Shown in pieces: positions 12,406 to 23,727 of a stretch of DNA of 64,000 bases. Each line of letters starts with the position of its first letter. The stretch's first letter is position 1. The notes below the pieces were generated by a model. The model made no database searches. It was given only the letters and a program-made list of their open reading frames with translations, and was not told where the DNA came from. Source of the stretch: Aquarana catesbeiana (Eukaryota; Chordata; Amphibia; Anura; Ranidae); the NCBI RefSeq assembly GCF_042186555.1, contig NC_133333.1:221590757-221654756 (forward strand), in the 5' to 3' direction. The position numbers and the translations under genes are program-made.

Positions 12406-12581
12406 GATGAAGCGTGCTCAGTTTGGACCTCATGATTGGGTCTCCATGCCCGTAGCCATTGGAGCCGCATTCCTGCTCATAGAATCTCTGGACTCAGAGA
12501 CGGAATATCAGTTCAGCGTACTTGCACAAAACAAATTGGGGACCAGCTCGTTCAGTGAGGTGGTCACGGTGCAGACTTTAG
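12406..12581 (+). CDS. IGSF9B: IGSF9B exon: second half of FN3-1
   Basis: The acceptor cctacag ends at 12405 and the donor gtgagg starts at 12582. After one completing base it reads MKRAQFGPHDWVSMP, then ETEYQFSVLAQNKLGTSSFSEVVTV. YQFSVLAQN is the FN3 F-strand tyrosine-corner motif and LGTSSFSE the G-strand entry, so this closes the first FN3 domain. Phase 1 at the 3' end (a single G) is completed by CC in the next exon, only 88 bp away. The preceding intron (5472-12405) holds a 2.4-kb minisatellite. Confidence 0.95.
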
Positions 12582-12669
12582 GTGAGGTACAGATAGGCTT
12601 CTTTTATGAACTGAATGCTGACATAGAGCTGTCATAAGGTGTCCTCTAATAATGCCATATTCCTGACAG

Positions 12670-12896
12670 CCTTCCCTCTCACAACTCCGGAGCCTCTTCT
12701 GGTTTTGACCTCACCCCGCTGCCTAATAGCCAATCGGACCCAGCAAGGTGTGCTGCTCTCCTGGCTCCCCCCAGCCAATCACAGCTTTCCACTCGATCGT
12801 TACATCATGGAGTTTCGCTTAGCAGAGAGGTGGGAAATTCTCGATGACTCGATAGCTGGACCTGAGACAGAAATCTTGGCAAAAGAACTTTCCCAG
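12670..12896 (+). CDS. IGSF9B: IGSF9B exon: start of second FN3 domain
   Basis: The acceptor tcctgacag ends at 12669 and the donor gtaggt starts at 12897. It reads AFPLTTPEPLLVLTSPRC, then TQQGVLLSWLPPANHSFPLDRYIMEFRLAERWEILDD. LLSWLPP and YIMEFR are the B and C strands of an FN3 domain; NRT and NHS are potential N-glycosylation sites. It is 227 nt and ends in phase 0 after KELSQ. Confidence 0.95.
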
Positions 12897-13151
12897 GTAG
12901 GTGAAAAGTGTGTGGGACTTTCAGTCATAATCTTCTGTTCTGTGAAATAATTTGTTTTTACCTGTTAGGACTTCTTATATTTCTTCATCTGACTATCATG
13001 CCTTTTTGAGAAATGTCTACACTTTAAAGGTTACGTCACTGTTTAGTTGATGCTGGGGAATGTAATGCCCTGATCATTCCTTCTATGCCTCTGGGACTCT
13101 ATTGGTGCAGTCTCTGTTCCCAGTTTTGCAACCCTGCTGCAGGAATTACTA

Positions 13152-13438
13152 GGACAATATTATAAAGAAAGTAACCCCCAAGGAATACTAGGGACTTTTC
13201 AGGCAACTAATCAATGATTGATTAAAAAAAATTGAAATTTATTATTATAAAAAATATAGGTGTATATAGCACCAAGAATAGAAATTTTACATATAATTAA
13301 TATGTAACATTTCTCTTCTTGGTGTTATATACACCTATATTTTTTATAGTAATACATTTCAATTTTTTTATCAGTCCTTGATTAGTTGCCTGAAAAGTCC
13401 CTAGTATTCCTTGAGGGGTACTTTCTTTATAATATTGT
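13152..13438. repeat. Long palindrome (foldback element)
   Basis: Arms of about 140 bp are inverted copies: acaatattataaagaaagta at the left and its complement ending at about 13438, plus a shared cttttcaggcaactaatcaa block. The centre is near 13299, AT-rich. The 11-bp direct repeat aattactagga occurs at 13144-13154 and 13489-13499, but the right copy is not adjacent to the arm. Confidence 0.8.
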
Positions 13439-13540
13439 TCAAATTTGGATATTGGCAACATATGGGTCTTCTCGGGTGGTCTCTTATAAATTACTAGGAG
13501 ATCTTAAAATCATTACGGAATGTATGTGTTATGTTATGGG

Positions 13541-13915
13541 CAGGGGCGGACTGACCATTCGGGCTCTCGGGCACTGCCCGAGGGCCCCATATCACTAAGG
13601 GGCCCCATCAGGGTTGCCAGCCTCAATAAAACCAGGGACAGTATGTAAAAATCTGTGTTTTTTTGAAAAATCCCAAGATTATAGCTGCCCCGCCTCTCCA
13701 ATACCTTTTCAGTGTGTGTATGTGTATTCTGTGTATATACTGTGTGTCTGTGTGTGTATACTGTATGTGTGTGTGTATACTGTGTGACCCCGTAATTTAT
13801 TGCCTGGGGGGCCCCATAATCTCCTATTGCCTGGGGGCCCCATAATCTCCTATTGCCTGGGGGCCCCATAATCTCCTATTGCCCGGGGGCCCCATGAGTT
13901 GTCAGTCCGTCCCTG
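13541..13915. mobile_element. hAT-like element, 8-bp TSD
   Basis: Ends CAGGGGCGGACTGACCATTC and GTCAGTCCGTCCCTG. Exact TSD GTTATGGG at 13533-13540 and 13916-13923. 375 bp, containing a TG-rich microsatellite and repeats of ggggccccataatctccta. Confidence 0.93.
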
Positions 13916-14143
13916 GTTATGGGGCATTAACAGGAGGAGTATTGACATCCAATGTTAATGGGCACAAAAATAGGTATGTCAGCATGATCTCATAGTTCAT
14001 AAGAAGGTGATTCAGCCCAACAGACTCCACCTTTAATTAATTTTTCTCTTTTACGAGTCTTGATGCTAAATCACACAAATCCTGCCAGAATACCACTTGT
14101 GATTCAATGATTTGTTGTTTCCACCTCCCTAGAAGATGCATGC

Positions 14144-14614
14144 TAAAGTGATTGTAAAGGTTCATTTTTTTTTTTTTTTTTTTAATAACAAACATGTCAT
14201 AGATACCTGCTCTGTGTAATGGTTTTGCACAGAGCAGCCCTGATCCTCCTCTTCTCAGGTCACCACCTGCGCTCCTTGCCCCTTCTTCCTGCTGAGTGCC
14301 GCCATAGCAAGCTGCTTGCTCTGGGGGCACTTATGCGTGCTCACTCACGAGCTGCTTCTGTGTGTCTATGAGACACACAGAGCATGGCTCGGCCCCACTC
14401 CCTTCTCACTGACCAATGTCTCCCACTGTTGTGTCTCAGCCAATGAGGAGACAGAGACCCGGGAGAGATTCTGCTCTCATGCACAGCGCTGGATCAGGTT
14501 CGGGCTCAGGTGTGTATAAAGGGGGGCTGCGGGGGGGGACCTGCACACTGAAGGTATTTTACCTTCATGCGTAGCATGAAGGTAAAAAAATGTCAGCCTT
14601 TAGAACCATTTTAA
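14144..14614. mobile_element. TTAA element, family R1
   Basis: Starts ctaaagtgattgtaaaggtt and ends agaaccattttaa. It carries the complement of the cagagcaggta block seen in the other R1 copies. Its last TTAA is shared with the next element. Confidence 0.65.
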
Positions 14615-15514
14615 CTGCTTGCCGACCAGCCGCCGCAGTTATACTGCGGCAGAATGGCACAGGCAGGTGAATCGCCGTTATGTTACGTTGGTTCCAAAGG
14701 CAGCCACTAGGGGCACACGCGCGCCGGCAGCTCGCCCCCGAAGCTGATGCGAATGACCGCCGGGCTCCCGCGATCGCTCGTAACACGGCGAGAGCCAGGA
14801 TCTCTGTGTGTAAACACAGAGATTCCGGTTCTCTGAGGGGAGAAGTGACAGATCGTCTTTTCATACAAAGTATGAACAGCGATCTGTCATCTCCCCTAGT
14901 CAGTCCCCTCCCCCCTTCAGTTAGAACACATATTAGGGAACACAGTTAACCCCTTGATCGCCCCCTAGTGTTAACCCCTTCATTTTTATAGCTCTGATCG
15001 CTGTATTAATGCCAAAGGTCCCAAAAATGTGTCAAAATTGTCCGATGTGGCCTCCATAATGTCGCAGTCACAATAAAAATCACAGATCGCGGCCATTACT
15101 AGTAAAAAAAAAATAACAAAAATGCTATAAAACTATCCCCTATTTTGTAGACGCTATAAATTTTTGCACAAACCAATCAATATACGCTTATTGCGATTTT
15201 TTTTTCTTTTTTTTTTTTTTACCAAAAATATGTAGAAGAATACATAGCCTAAACTGAGGAAAAAATGTTTTTTGAATATCTTTTGGGGAATATTTATTAT
15301 AGCAAAAAGTAAAAAATAATGCGTTTTTTTCAAAACTGTTGCTCTTTTTTTGTTTATAGTACAAAAAATAAAAATTTATGGGAAAAAAAGGACGTCAATT
15401 TTGTTCGGGTACAACGTTGCGCGACCGCGTAATTGTCAGAGCGACGCAGTGCCGAATCGCAAAAAGTGCTCTGGTCAGGAAGGGGGTAAAATCTTCCGGG
15501 GCTGAAGCGGTTAA
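14611..15514. mobile_element. TTAA element, family R2
   Basis: Starts TTAACTGCTTGCCGACC and ends gaagcggttaa, inverted termini around TTAA. The interior block gcgcaaaccaatcaat-like plus cgcttattg and a gaccgcgtaattgtca end recur at 41332-42221 and 60728-61555. Confidence 0.75.
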
Positions 15515-15519
15515 GAGAC

Positions 15520-16120
15520 TTGCCATGATGTAGGTCCCTACCCTCTGTTTTGCCCATCATGGGCCCCTACGCTGAGATTTCCCACATTATGGAGTCATGA
15601 TATTTCTTGTGTTAGGGGTCCACGTTCAGCAGGAGTAAGTCTCGCCTTATAACAGGATGCTTGTTAAAAAAATGTCACACATTGCGGGTCCCTACACTAA
15701 AGTTTCCCACATTACGTTTCCCTACCCTGAGATTTCCAACTTTACAGGCCCCTACCCTGAGATTTCCTGCTTTACAGGCCCCTACCCTGAGATTTCCTAC
15801 TCTACAGGCCCCTACCCTGAGATTTCCAACTTTACAGGCCCCTACCCTGAGATTTCCAACTTTACAGGCCCCTACCCTGAGATTTCCTGCTTTACAGGCC
15901 CCTACCCTGAGATTTCCCACTCTACAGGCCCCTACCCTGAGATTTCCCACTCTACAGGCCCCTACCCTGAGATTTCCTACTTTACAGGCCCCTACCCTGA
16001 GATTCCCCACATTCTCCTTGCCCTGAGAATTCTGACACTAGGTTTGTCTACCCTGAAGTTTTTTTTCCCACATTATGGGTCCGTACCCTTAGATTTTCTA
16101 CATTATGGGGTTATGAAATG
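15520..16120 (+). repeat. 30-bp minisatellite upstream of the FN3-2 exon
   Basis: A core of about ten near-identical 30-bp units (15718-16010), cctaccctgagatttccaac then tttacaggcc, flanked by diverged units. The unit length is a multiple of three, so reading frames persist across the array; the frame at 15657-16271 runs open into the exon at 16182. Confidence 0.95.
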
Positions 16121-16181
16121 TCCCATGTTGGAGTTCCTCGTTCAGCAGTGGCATGTCTTGCAGTGTTCTGTTTTGTTGCAG

Positions 16182-16266
16182 GAGACATGGTACGAGTTCC
16201 GGGTTCTGGCCGTGATGCAGGATCTCATCAGTGAGCCCAGTAATATTGCCGGATTGTCCAGTACAG
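16182..16266 (+). CDS. IGSF9B: IGSF9B exon: end of second FN3 domain
   Basis: The acceptor ttttgttgcag ends at 16181 and the donor gttaga starts at 16267 (a slightly weak donor). It encodes ETWYEFRVLAVMQDLISEP followed by SNIAGLSST. WYEFRVLAV is the F-strand tyrosine corner and SEPSN the G-strand, completing FN3-2. It enters in phase 0 and leaves in phase 1. Unusually, the 525 bases upstream, a 30-bp minisatellite, are open in the same frame as this exon (see findings). Confidence 0.94.
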
Positions 16267-16421
16267 GTTAGAGTCTGCAGATTCTTATACTACAGTATAT
16301 ATCGTTATGCTTACTGTGATGTGTGCTACAATTGTGTCTGCACAGTGCCAGTTTAGTTTATACAAAGCTCAGCTGTGCCAGGTAATCTGTGCCAATCAGA
16401 TTTTGCTTGCATGCTTTACTG

Positions 16422-16575
16422 CATGGGTGTTCAACCTGTGGCCCTCCAGCTGGCAGAACTACAAGTCCCATGAGGCATTTCAAAGGCGATAGTTACAAGC
16501 ATGACTCCAAAGGAAGAGGCATGATGAGAATTGTAGTTCGGCAACATCTGCAGGGCCACAGGTTGAGCACCCATA
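16422..16575. mobile_element. hAT-like MITE, 8-bp TSD
   Basis: Termini CATGGGTGTTCAACCTGTGG and cacaggttgagcacccata. Exact TSD CTTTACTG at 16414-16421 and 16576-16583. The core acaagtcccatgaggc resembles the 204-362 family. Confidence 0.88.
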
Positions 16576-16854
16576 CTTTACTGGGTGTATTCTATTGGAG
16601 CGCCCTCTGCTGGCTTCTCCCAACTACATCACATTATGTCAGATGCTGCATTGCGCACGAAAACATCCAATATTATTAATATACTTATAATAATATGGAT
16701 CTATAGATTTGACTAGAATAAGTATGAATATTTATGTTATCAGTAAACAGCTGAGCATAAACCAGTGTGGGACAGTACTTAAGTCTCATTGGTTGTTTTA
16801 GGTTTCATTAATGTTAGTATTTCTTTGAGAATTTCACTTTTTTTCATCTTGCAG

Positions 16855-17016
16855 ATGTCTTCCCCTCTCCAGAACTTAGTGATGAAGGTTTTGCTCGCCC
16901 TGTTCTTGCTGGAATTGTCGCCACAATCTGTTTTTTGGCCGCAGCAGTTCTGTTCAGCACCCTAGCAGCATGTGTGGTCAACAGGCAGCGAAAACGCAAG
17001 TTGAAAAGAAAAAAAG
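16855..17016 (+). CDS. IGSF9B: IGSF9B exon: stalk, transmembrane helix and stop-transfer
   Basis: The acceptor ttcatcttgcag ends at 16854 and the donor gtgaga starts at 17017. It reads DVFPSPELSDEGFARP (extracellular stalk), then a helix of about 25 hydrophobic residues from VLAGIVATICFL to LAACVV, then RQRKRKLKRKK. The basic cluster is a classic type I stop-transfer and fixes the N-out/C-in topology. FARPVLAGIVATICFL is strongly characteristic of IGSF9B. Phase 1 in, phase 1 out. Confidence 0.95.
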
Positions 17017-17488
17017 GTGAGAGTGGAGCTCACGGTGGATTTTCTTCTCTTGGATATCTATTGAACACAGAGCAGGAAAACGATTAATTTCTTTCCAAGC
17101 ACAAAACATCTGCCTGTCCCATATTCAGTCTACACACAGAAGAGCCTCTCACAACCCTAGTACATGACCTCACAAAACATACACTGCTCTAATACATGAA
17201 TCGTGTGCGTTTCCCAGAGACTTAACCTCAGGACACGCTTCTCTAATCACTCTTATTAAATTATAACGCTGCCCCACAATTTATTTTAGTATTAGTTGAA
17301 GTAGAGAGGGGCTAAAGCTATCTAGTACTTTTGTTTGCCCCATCTCTGTGTTGGTGTACCTGTACCCACATCCCTTTTCCAAAATACAACTATTGTCTGC
17401 CCCGTACCTTTGCCACAACACAGTGTACCTGTACCCCCATCTCTTCTCCAGAATACATATATCCTAATCGTACAGTACAGGACGCAGG

Positions 17489-18178
17489 CAGGGCCGTCTT
17501 TAAGGCAGGGCAAAAGGGGCAGCTGCCCTGGGCCCTGTCATTGTTGTGCGGCCCAAAGCAGCTGCCTCATACTTGCCAACTATCCCAATTTAAATTCTAC
17601 CTTTGAAGTTTTAGTCCTGTGCTGTGTCCCAATATCTCAGTGTGAAGTGCTGGTACTAATGCTGCCCAGCTCTGCCCTATTGTTGTGTTCAGTTGACTCA
17701 CCTGCAGACCCTGTGTTAACATGTAAATAACCGGCATTCATATGTAAATAGCGGCGGCATTCAAAAGTATATAGCTGCGGCTGGCGGCATTCATATGTAA
17801 ATAAAGGTGGCATTCATATGTATATCGTGCACCCCTGCAGTGAGCAGATGATGTGCTGTAACCTCTAGCAACCAATCAGTGAGCAGTATTACTGTACAGT
17901 AATCTCTAGCAACCAAGTAACAAGCAGAAATCATTTGCTGTAACCTTTAGCAACTAATCAGTGAGCTGTAATGTGTGCTGTAACCTCTAGCAACCAGTCT
18001 GATACAGTGATCCCAGTCACTATCCCAGTGATACCAGTGATCTGATACAGTAAACTGATTTTGAGTCTAGCTGCCATTTATTGTATGTCTCAGAGCAGGT
18101 GGAGAGTGACATTGCATGGAAGGGGGGTGGCCCAAGAAATTTTTGGCCAGGGTCCAATCAATATTAAAGACGGCCCTG
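17489..18178. mobile_element. hAT-like element, 8-bp TSD with one mismatch
   Basis: Ends CAGGGCCGTCTTTAA and ttaaagacggccctg. TSD GACGCAGG (17481-17488) and GATGCAGG (18179-18186). 690 bp, no transposase; the interior has catatgtaaata repeats. Confidence 0.88.
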
Positions 18179-19412
18179 GATGCAGGCTGAGTATTCATAG
18201 ACCCTGGTTTAGGGGCTTGAACCTTCAGGTGATTGGACACAGGAAAAGCTTTTGTGGACATGCCCCTGGGCACTTCCCCTATAACCCTACCCCACTTCAT
18301 GAATCCTCTGGTTTTTTTTCGAGTGTCCTAAGGTGATGAACCTCTCTTAGGGGGAAAATTACTCTTTGCCTAGTTAGTTTATTATTTTGTCTTCGGATTA
18401 TTCAATCAACTCTTCACTGTCTTCTAATACCACAATAGAAGCAGTGCACCCGGATCGGTGCACCTTTTGGTAAAATCTTGGGAGCCATACCCAGACCCCA
18501 TGCCGAAGGCAATGGCCTGTACTGTTGCTTCAGGTGCTGAATCCTGCATTGACGCTCACCTCAGAACTTTGTACAATGCGCAAAGTCAACCTCAGTGTGT
18601 TATACAGGTCCAAGACCCTGTTCCATCCCTATAGAACCCAGACCCAGAAGACCCTTTTGTGGGTATGCCCACCGTGATGGACAAAGCCTGGACTCTGTAT
18701 AGGGTCCAGGGTCATGAACGGGTAAGACGGGGTCACCCTGTATCTCTGACTGTTACTGTATAAAATGGGGCCATGTTTAGAATGTATTCACTATACAGTG
18801 TAAACTTTTCACACTTGGGGTGTTAATCACAACACTGATCGCACACTTTACACTTTGCACACCTGCCTAGAGCCCATAATGGTACTTAGGCACTTCCTTT
18901 CGCCGCAAGGACTTTGCTATAGCACAATCTACATCCTAGTTGCTGCATACTCCTTCCAGATGAGCTTATTTTATATTCCTGACCCTACTCCTTGAGTACC
19001 CTACACGTGAATACTCTCACCCGTTACTATTGCGGTAACCAGGCGAAAGGGAGCCATGGCAGAAATTCAAGTGATTATTCCCTCTGCAGAAGGCCTGTAC
19101 AACACTCAACCTCAGAGTGACAATGCTTACCTTGCAACAGAGCAGGACCTGATTTTAATGCCAGTCTCTACGTCTGACTCTAGTTCCCTTTCATGCACAC
19201 AAGTGCCCTACCTGACAAAAGAAGACTTTTCTGCAACTATGTCACAATTTCTTGGACAACTAACAGCTTCAATACAGCCATCTCTGTCCAGGGTTCCAAA
19301 ATACCAAACCCCTCTTCCAGCTCCTCTGTTTCTTCCTGAATCAGATCCTAATGTTCCCAGCCTGGATGAGGTGGATACAGAAGGGAATCAAGAGGATGCA
19401 GTGGGAGAGTTA

Positions 19413-19849
19413 TGCCCTGTACACACGACTGGTTTTCCCATCGGAATAAACTCTGAAGGTTTTTTCGACGGAGGAAGTCCTGACGGAATTCTGCTGAAAC
19501 TGTCTTGCGTACACACGATCACACCAAAGTCCGACCGCCAAGAACGCGGTGATGTAAAACACGTATGACGGGACTAGATATAGCCAGTAGCCAATAGCTT
19601 CCATCTCGTACTTGCTTCAGAGCATGCGTCACTTTTGGTACGTCGGAACAGCATACAGATGAGCGGTTTTCCTGATAGGAATTGGTTCCATCTGAAATAT
19701 TTAGAAATATTTAGAACATGTTCTCTTTCTAGGTCTGTCAGACTTTTCGACGTAAAAAGTCCGATGAGGCATACACACGTTCGGAATATAAAATGAAAAG
19801 CTCCAGTTGGACTTTTTCTGTCGGACATTCCGCTCGTGTGTACGGGGCA
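19413..19849. mobile_element. Harbinger-like MITE (copy H1), TTA TSD
   Basis: TGCCCTGTACACACG at the left, CGTGTGTACGGGGCA at the right; TTA on both sides (19410-19412, 19850-19852). Inserted in the gag-like ORF of the DIRS-like remnant. Confidence 0.8.
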
Positions 19850-20272
19850 TTAGAAGGGGATTTCTCACTCCCTTACAGCGTCACAAAATACACTTGCTAA
19901 TGTGGATATGCTTTCAGCATTGTCACACTTGATTCTTCTCTATCTGGCAATGCTGCTTTGAGTACAAAAAGACCTGCAAAATCTAAAAAGACACTCCCCA
20001 TTTATGCACAAATAGAATTGGCAATCTATGACAATTAGGTCAATCCAAAAAAAGATTGTCACTCCTCCAAAAATCATTGATGAACTCTATCCAGTGGAAA
20101 AAATGTTCACTAATACGTAGACTGTTCTGATTGTTGATCGTGCCATCTCAGTCTTAAACAAATATCTCACTATACCAAATTTAAGATGTTATTTCCTTCA
20201 AAACTCCTACTTCCAAAGAAATGCAAAATTTTAGTAAAAAATACACTCAAGGAAAAAACTTAGGCACACTTA

Positions 20273-20706
20273 TGCCCCGTACGCACGGTCGGACATTGAT
20301 CAGACATTCCGACAACAAAATCCTAGGATTTTTTCCGACGGATGTTGGCTCAAACTTGTCTTGCATACACACGGTCACACAAAGTTGTCGGAAAATCCGA
20401 TCATTCTGAACGCGGTGACGTAAAACACGTACGTCGGGACTATAAACGGGGCAGTAGCCAATAGCTTTCATCTCTTTATTTATTCTGAGCATGCGTGGCA
20501 CTTTGTGCGTCTGATTTGTGTACACACGATCGGAAATTCCGACAACGGATTTTGTTGTCGGAAAATTTTATAGCCTGCACTCAAACTTTGTGTGTTGGAA
20601 AATCCGATGGAAAATGTGTGATGGAGCTTACACACGGTTGGAATTTCCGACAACAAGGTCCTATCACACATTTTCCATCGGAAAATCCGACGGTGTGTAC
20701 GGGGCA
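20273..20706. mobile_element. Harbinger-like MITE (copy H2), TTA TSD
   Basis: Ends TGCCCCGTACGCACGGTCGG and gtgtgtacggggca; TTA at 20270-20272 and 20707-20709. The interior carries repeated gaaattccgacaac hairpins. Confidence 0.82.
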
Positions 20707-22602
20707 TTACAGTTAAAATACTTGAAAGACAGCATGGGTGATGGGAATCGCCAAGGTGGATACAAAGCAAGGCTGTGTGCAGGAATGGGAGCTCCAGATC
20801 CTCTGGTCGGCATTACATGGACCTGCTCTGACAGCTGTCAAAATGTTTGGCAGACAGTTTGGCTGTCTGCCAAACTTCAGCTGACTAAACTAGGGAACAA
20901 CCAACACGATCCTGTATTTCAGGACCATCCCTTAACTAAGCATCTACAGCAATTGCCTTCTGCTCTGCTCTTTTGTTGCGGATGCCTTAGAACAAGTAAT
21001 GAAACACATTTCCAGAATAGCTCTAATCTCCATTCACATGTGCAGAATCTTGTGGCTCAAAACCTGGACAGCTGAAGCTGCTTGTAAAAGATGCTTCACA
21101 TGTGTGCCCTTTTGAAGGAGGACTTCTTTTTGCTGAGGCAGTTGACAAATTTATTATTGATCTCACAAGAAGGAAGGTTCTGCTTCCACATTGGATGGTT
21201 CAAAAACCTCCCTCTTCAGGGCTTCTGCTTCTTTGAAACACAGAGCACCTAAATGCTTTACTCAGGCTGCAGCATCAAAACCTAAGTTCAGCCATTTCTT
21301 TTGGTGTAAGCCTTGGCCCACAAAACAAAGCCCACCCTCTCTCCTAAGTGTAGCGGGACATCTGTTACAGTTTAACTCTCTCTGGCTCCTAGACGTCCCA
21401 GACCTGGGTTCAATCTGTGGTTTCAAAGGAGTACAAAATAGAGTTCAGATTTATACTATCTCACCGCTTTCTTCTCTCAAATCAGCCTAAGGACAGTCAG
21501 ATTTGCAGAATGCTCTGAACCATCTCCTGTCCCAGGAAGTAGTTGTGTCAGTGTCTCCGCAAGACCAGTTAAAAGGATTCTGTTCAAACTTGTTCACGGA
21601 ACCAAAGCACATCAGGGTATTCATCCTATTCTGGACCTAAAATCCCTTGCAGCTCTGAAGGAATCAAGCCAGATAATCTTGTGGATGGAGATTACTGACC
21701 AGCGATCTCTGGCATCCATATTATCCACCGTCCACATCGCCTGGATCAAATGTAATGGGCCCTTCACCCTGACATTTTCAGCCTATTATGGAAGACATAG
21801 CTAGCATCAGATGCCTTGATAACACCCTGGTCTCAGTTCAGGTGAATCTCTGCCTTCCCTCCAGTGCGAATTGTCTGCTCCACAAAAGAGCAAGAGAAGA
21901 AGTTGGCAATTCTCATTGCATCAAACTGACCCAGAAGAACCTGGTACACAGACATACTTGGGCTACTAGGAGACAACCCTTGCTTCTGCCCAACCTACTG
22001 TCTCAGGACCCCCTGTTTACCTGAAAGCATGAGGCTTTAACACAGGGCCCATCAATACTCAGCCTGCATTCTGTACTATATTCTAATATATGGAATTTAC
22101 AGGTAAGTCAACATTCCTCTATTTCTCTGCCCCAGAACTCTATCACAATACAGTGTGCCTGTACCCCTATCCTGCTTCCAAAATATATATCTGCCCATCC
22201 CTCTGACACAGTATAATGTACCCATAACCCCATCCTTCTTTCAGAATACATCTCTCCTTTGCCTCATCCCTCCTCCAGAATTCGTCTCTCCTTTGTCCCA
22301 CCCTTCTGCTACAGTACAACGTACCTATACCTCCATACTTCTTTCAGAATACTTCTCTCCTCTGCCCCAACCCTCTGCCACAATACATATCTCTTCCAGA
22401 AACTCATCTCTTCTCTGCCCTGTTCCTCTTCCACAATAAAATTTACCTTTACCCACATCCCGCTGCCATAATACATCTGTCCTATGCCATAATACAGTGT
22501 ACCTGTGATCCCATCCCACTGCCAGCATACATCTCAACATACATACATCAAAACAATGAAAACATTCTTATTTAGTAAACAGGGGGTGAGAGCCCTTGAC
22601 TT

Positions 22603-22637
22603 AACGCGTTTCCCTGATATAAATTCTGCTTCTTCAG
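22603..22637 (-). ncRNA. Hammerhead-like core, weakly supported copy
   Basis: Minus strand: CTGAAGA, an 18-nt linker, GAA-ACGCGT-T. Unlike the other copies no convincing helix II is visible in the linker. It lies in a repeat fragment (about 22540-22760) with no defined ends. Confidence 0.3.
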
Positions 22638-22764
22638 GAGTACAGATGAGATGCATTATCTAGGATGAACAGATATGCAACAAAATATAATAAGTACAAA
22701 CAGATGGATTCATATAGTGAAACCATCACCTGCTCTTCTCATGGGTAGGTCTCCTCTGTACATG

Positions 22765-23070
22765 AGTGGGCAGGGGGGTCACTAAAAACATACCTACATA
22801 AGGTAAAAAACGTAGCTATATTGAAGTGCTGGAAACTGTTGCTACCAAAAGCCTGTCAGGCGATTCAGTGAGGCAAGCCACAGGGTAAAACATCAAAACT
22901 TCTACACAAGTGTAAGAGCCAACGTAGTTCACTAATGATGCCGTAGAGAATATATAAAGAAGATTAAAGCAAGTAAAAGCATGTGAACCCATTGGAATTA
23001 ACTGGTTTTCTGGAGTAATTGGCCATAAAATGTGATCCATTCGGCTGGCTTCTGTCAGATGTGCATGATA
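22765..23070. other. Intronic sequence with an old repeat fragment
   Basis: The block at 22974-23043 (ttaactggttttctggagta, ccataaaatgtgatc) recurs at 26315-26388, so both are pieces of one interspersed repeat. No gene. Confidence 0.4.
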
Positions 23071-23100
23071 GATATATATATATGTGTATGTATGTATATA

Positions 23101-23149
<49 letters not shown>

Positions 23150-23172
23150 CACATACACACACACACACACAC
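23071..23172. repeat. (TA)n/(TG)n/(CA)n microsatellite
   Basis: Alternating purine-pyrimidine tract: tatatgtgtgtg, tatatata, then cacacac. Directly adjoins the Tc1-like fragment. Confidence 0.95.
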
Positions 23173-23445
23173 TCACCGGCCACTTTATTATGTACACCTG
23201 TTCATTTGCTTGGTAACACAAATTGGTAAGCAGCCAATCGCATGGCAGGAACTCAATGCATTTAAGCATCTAGGCGTGGTGAAAATGTTAAGTTAAGTTC
23301 TGAAGTTAAAACTAAGCATCAGCATGGGGAAAAAGAGGATTTAAGTGACTTTGAACAGGCTGGTTTGAGTATATCAAAAGATGAAACCACCCAGTGCATG
23401 ACAGAGGAAAATCTGCACAGTTGATCAGAAATAATAGTCCTTGTT
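23173..23445 (+). mobile_element. Tc1-like element, 5' fragment
   Basis: The terminus caccggccactttattatgt, then aactcaatgcatttaagcat and ggatttaagtgactttgaac, matches the left end and start of the coding region of a widespread fish/frog Tc1-like family. No right end was found. Confidence 0.6.
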
Positions 23446-23678
23446 GTAAATAATGTCTATGACTACTGTAGTACAGAAGAAAGTTCTGGTGCCAGCCATC
23501 CCCAGAGCATATCCGGAAACTCTAAGAAATATGATGGAAGAAAAGGAGAGAGGTGCACCGAACTGTAGTATTTAGAACATAGTTTAATGCACAAAGTGTT
23601 GCACTTACAGGATTGAATAAATCATGGGCATGTCTGTCATAAAAACATCCTCCTCGAGGGGTGCTTGCTATCTCTATC

Positions 23679-23727
23679 AGCCCTCAAAAATTCCACTCGC
23701 ATTTCGCGAGTGGATTTTGAGGGCTGT
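23679..23727. repeat. Short near-perfect inverted repeat
   Basis: agccctcaaaaattccactc is followed, after a cgcatttcg centre, by its complement. Hairpin of about 20-bp arms, probably a MITE end. Confidence 0.75.

Larger units (their letters stand above)
18310..22040 (+). pseudogene. Probable DIRS-like retrotransposon remnant with two MITEs inside
   Basis: A gag-like ORF starts at 19056 (MAEIQVIIPSAEG, then acidic and Ser-rich sequence) and is cut at 19412 by a MITE. Gag-like coding with stops resumes at 19855-20260 and after 20710. Around 21560-21790 the text GFCSNLFTEPK and ILDLKSLA (two frames) resembles the start of a DIRS-type reverse transcriptase. Many stops and frameshifts; no recombinase domain recognised. 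The family call rests on these short blocks only. Confidence 0.4.
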
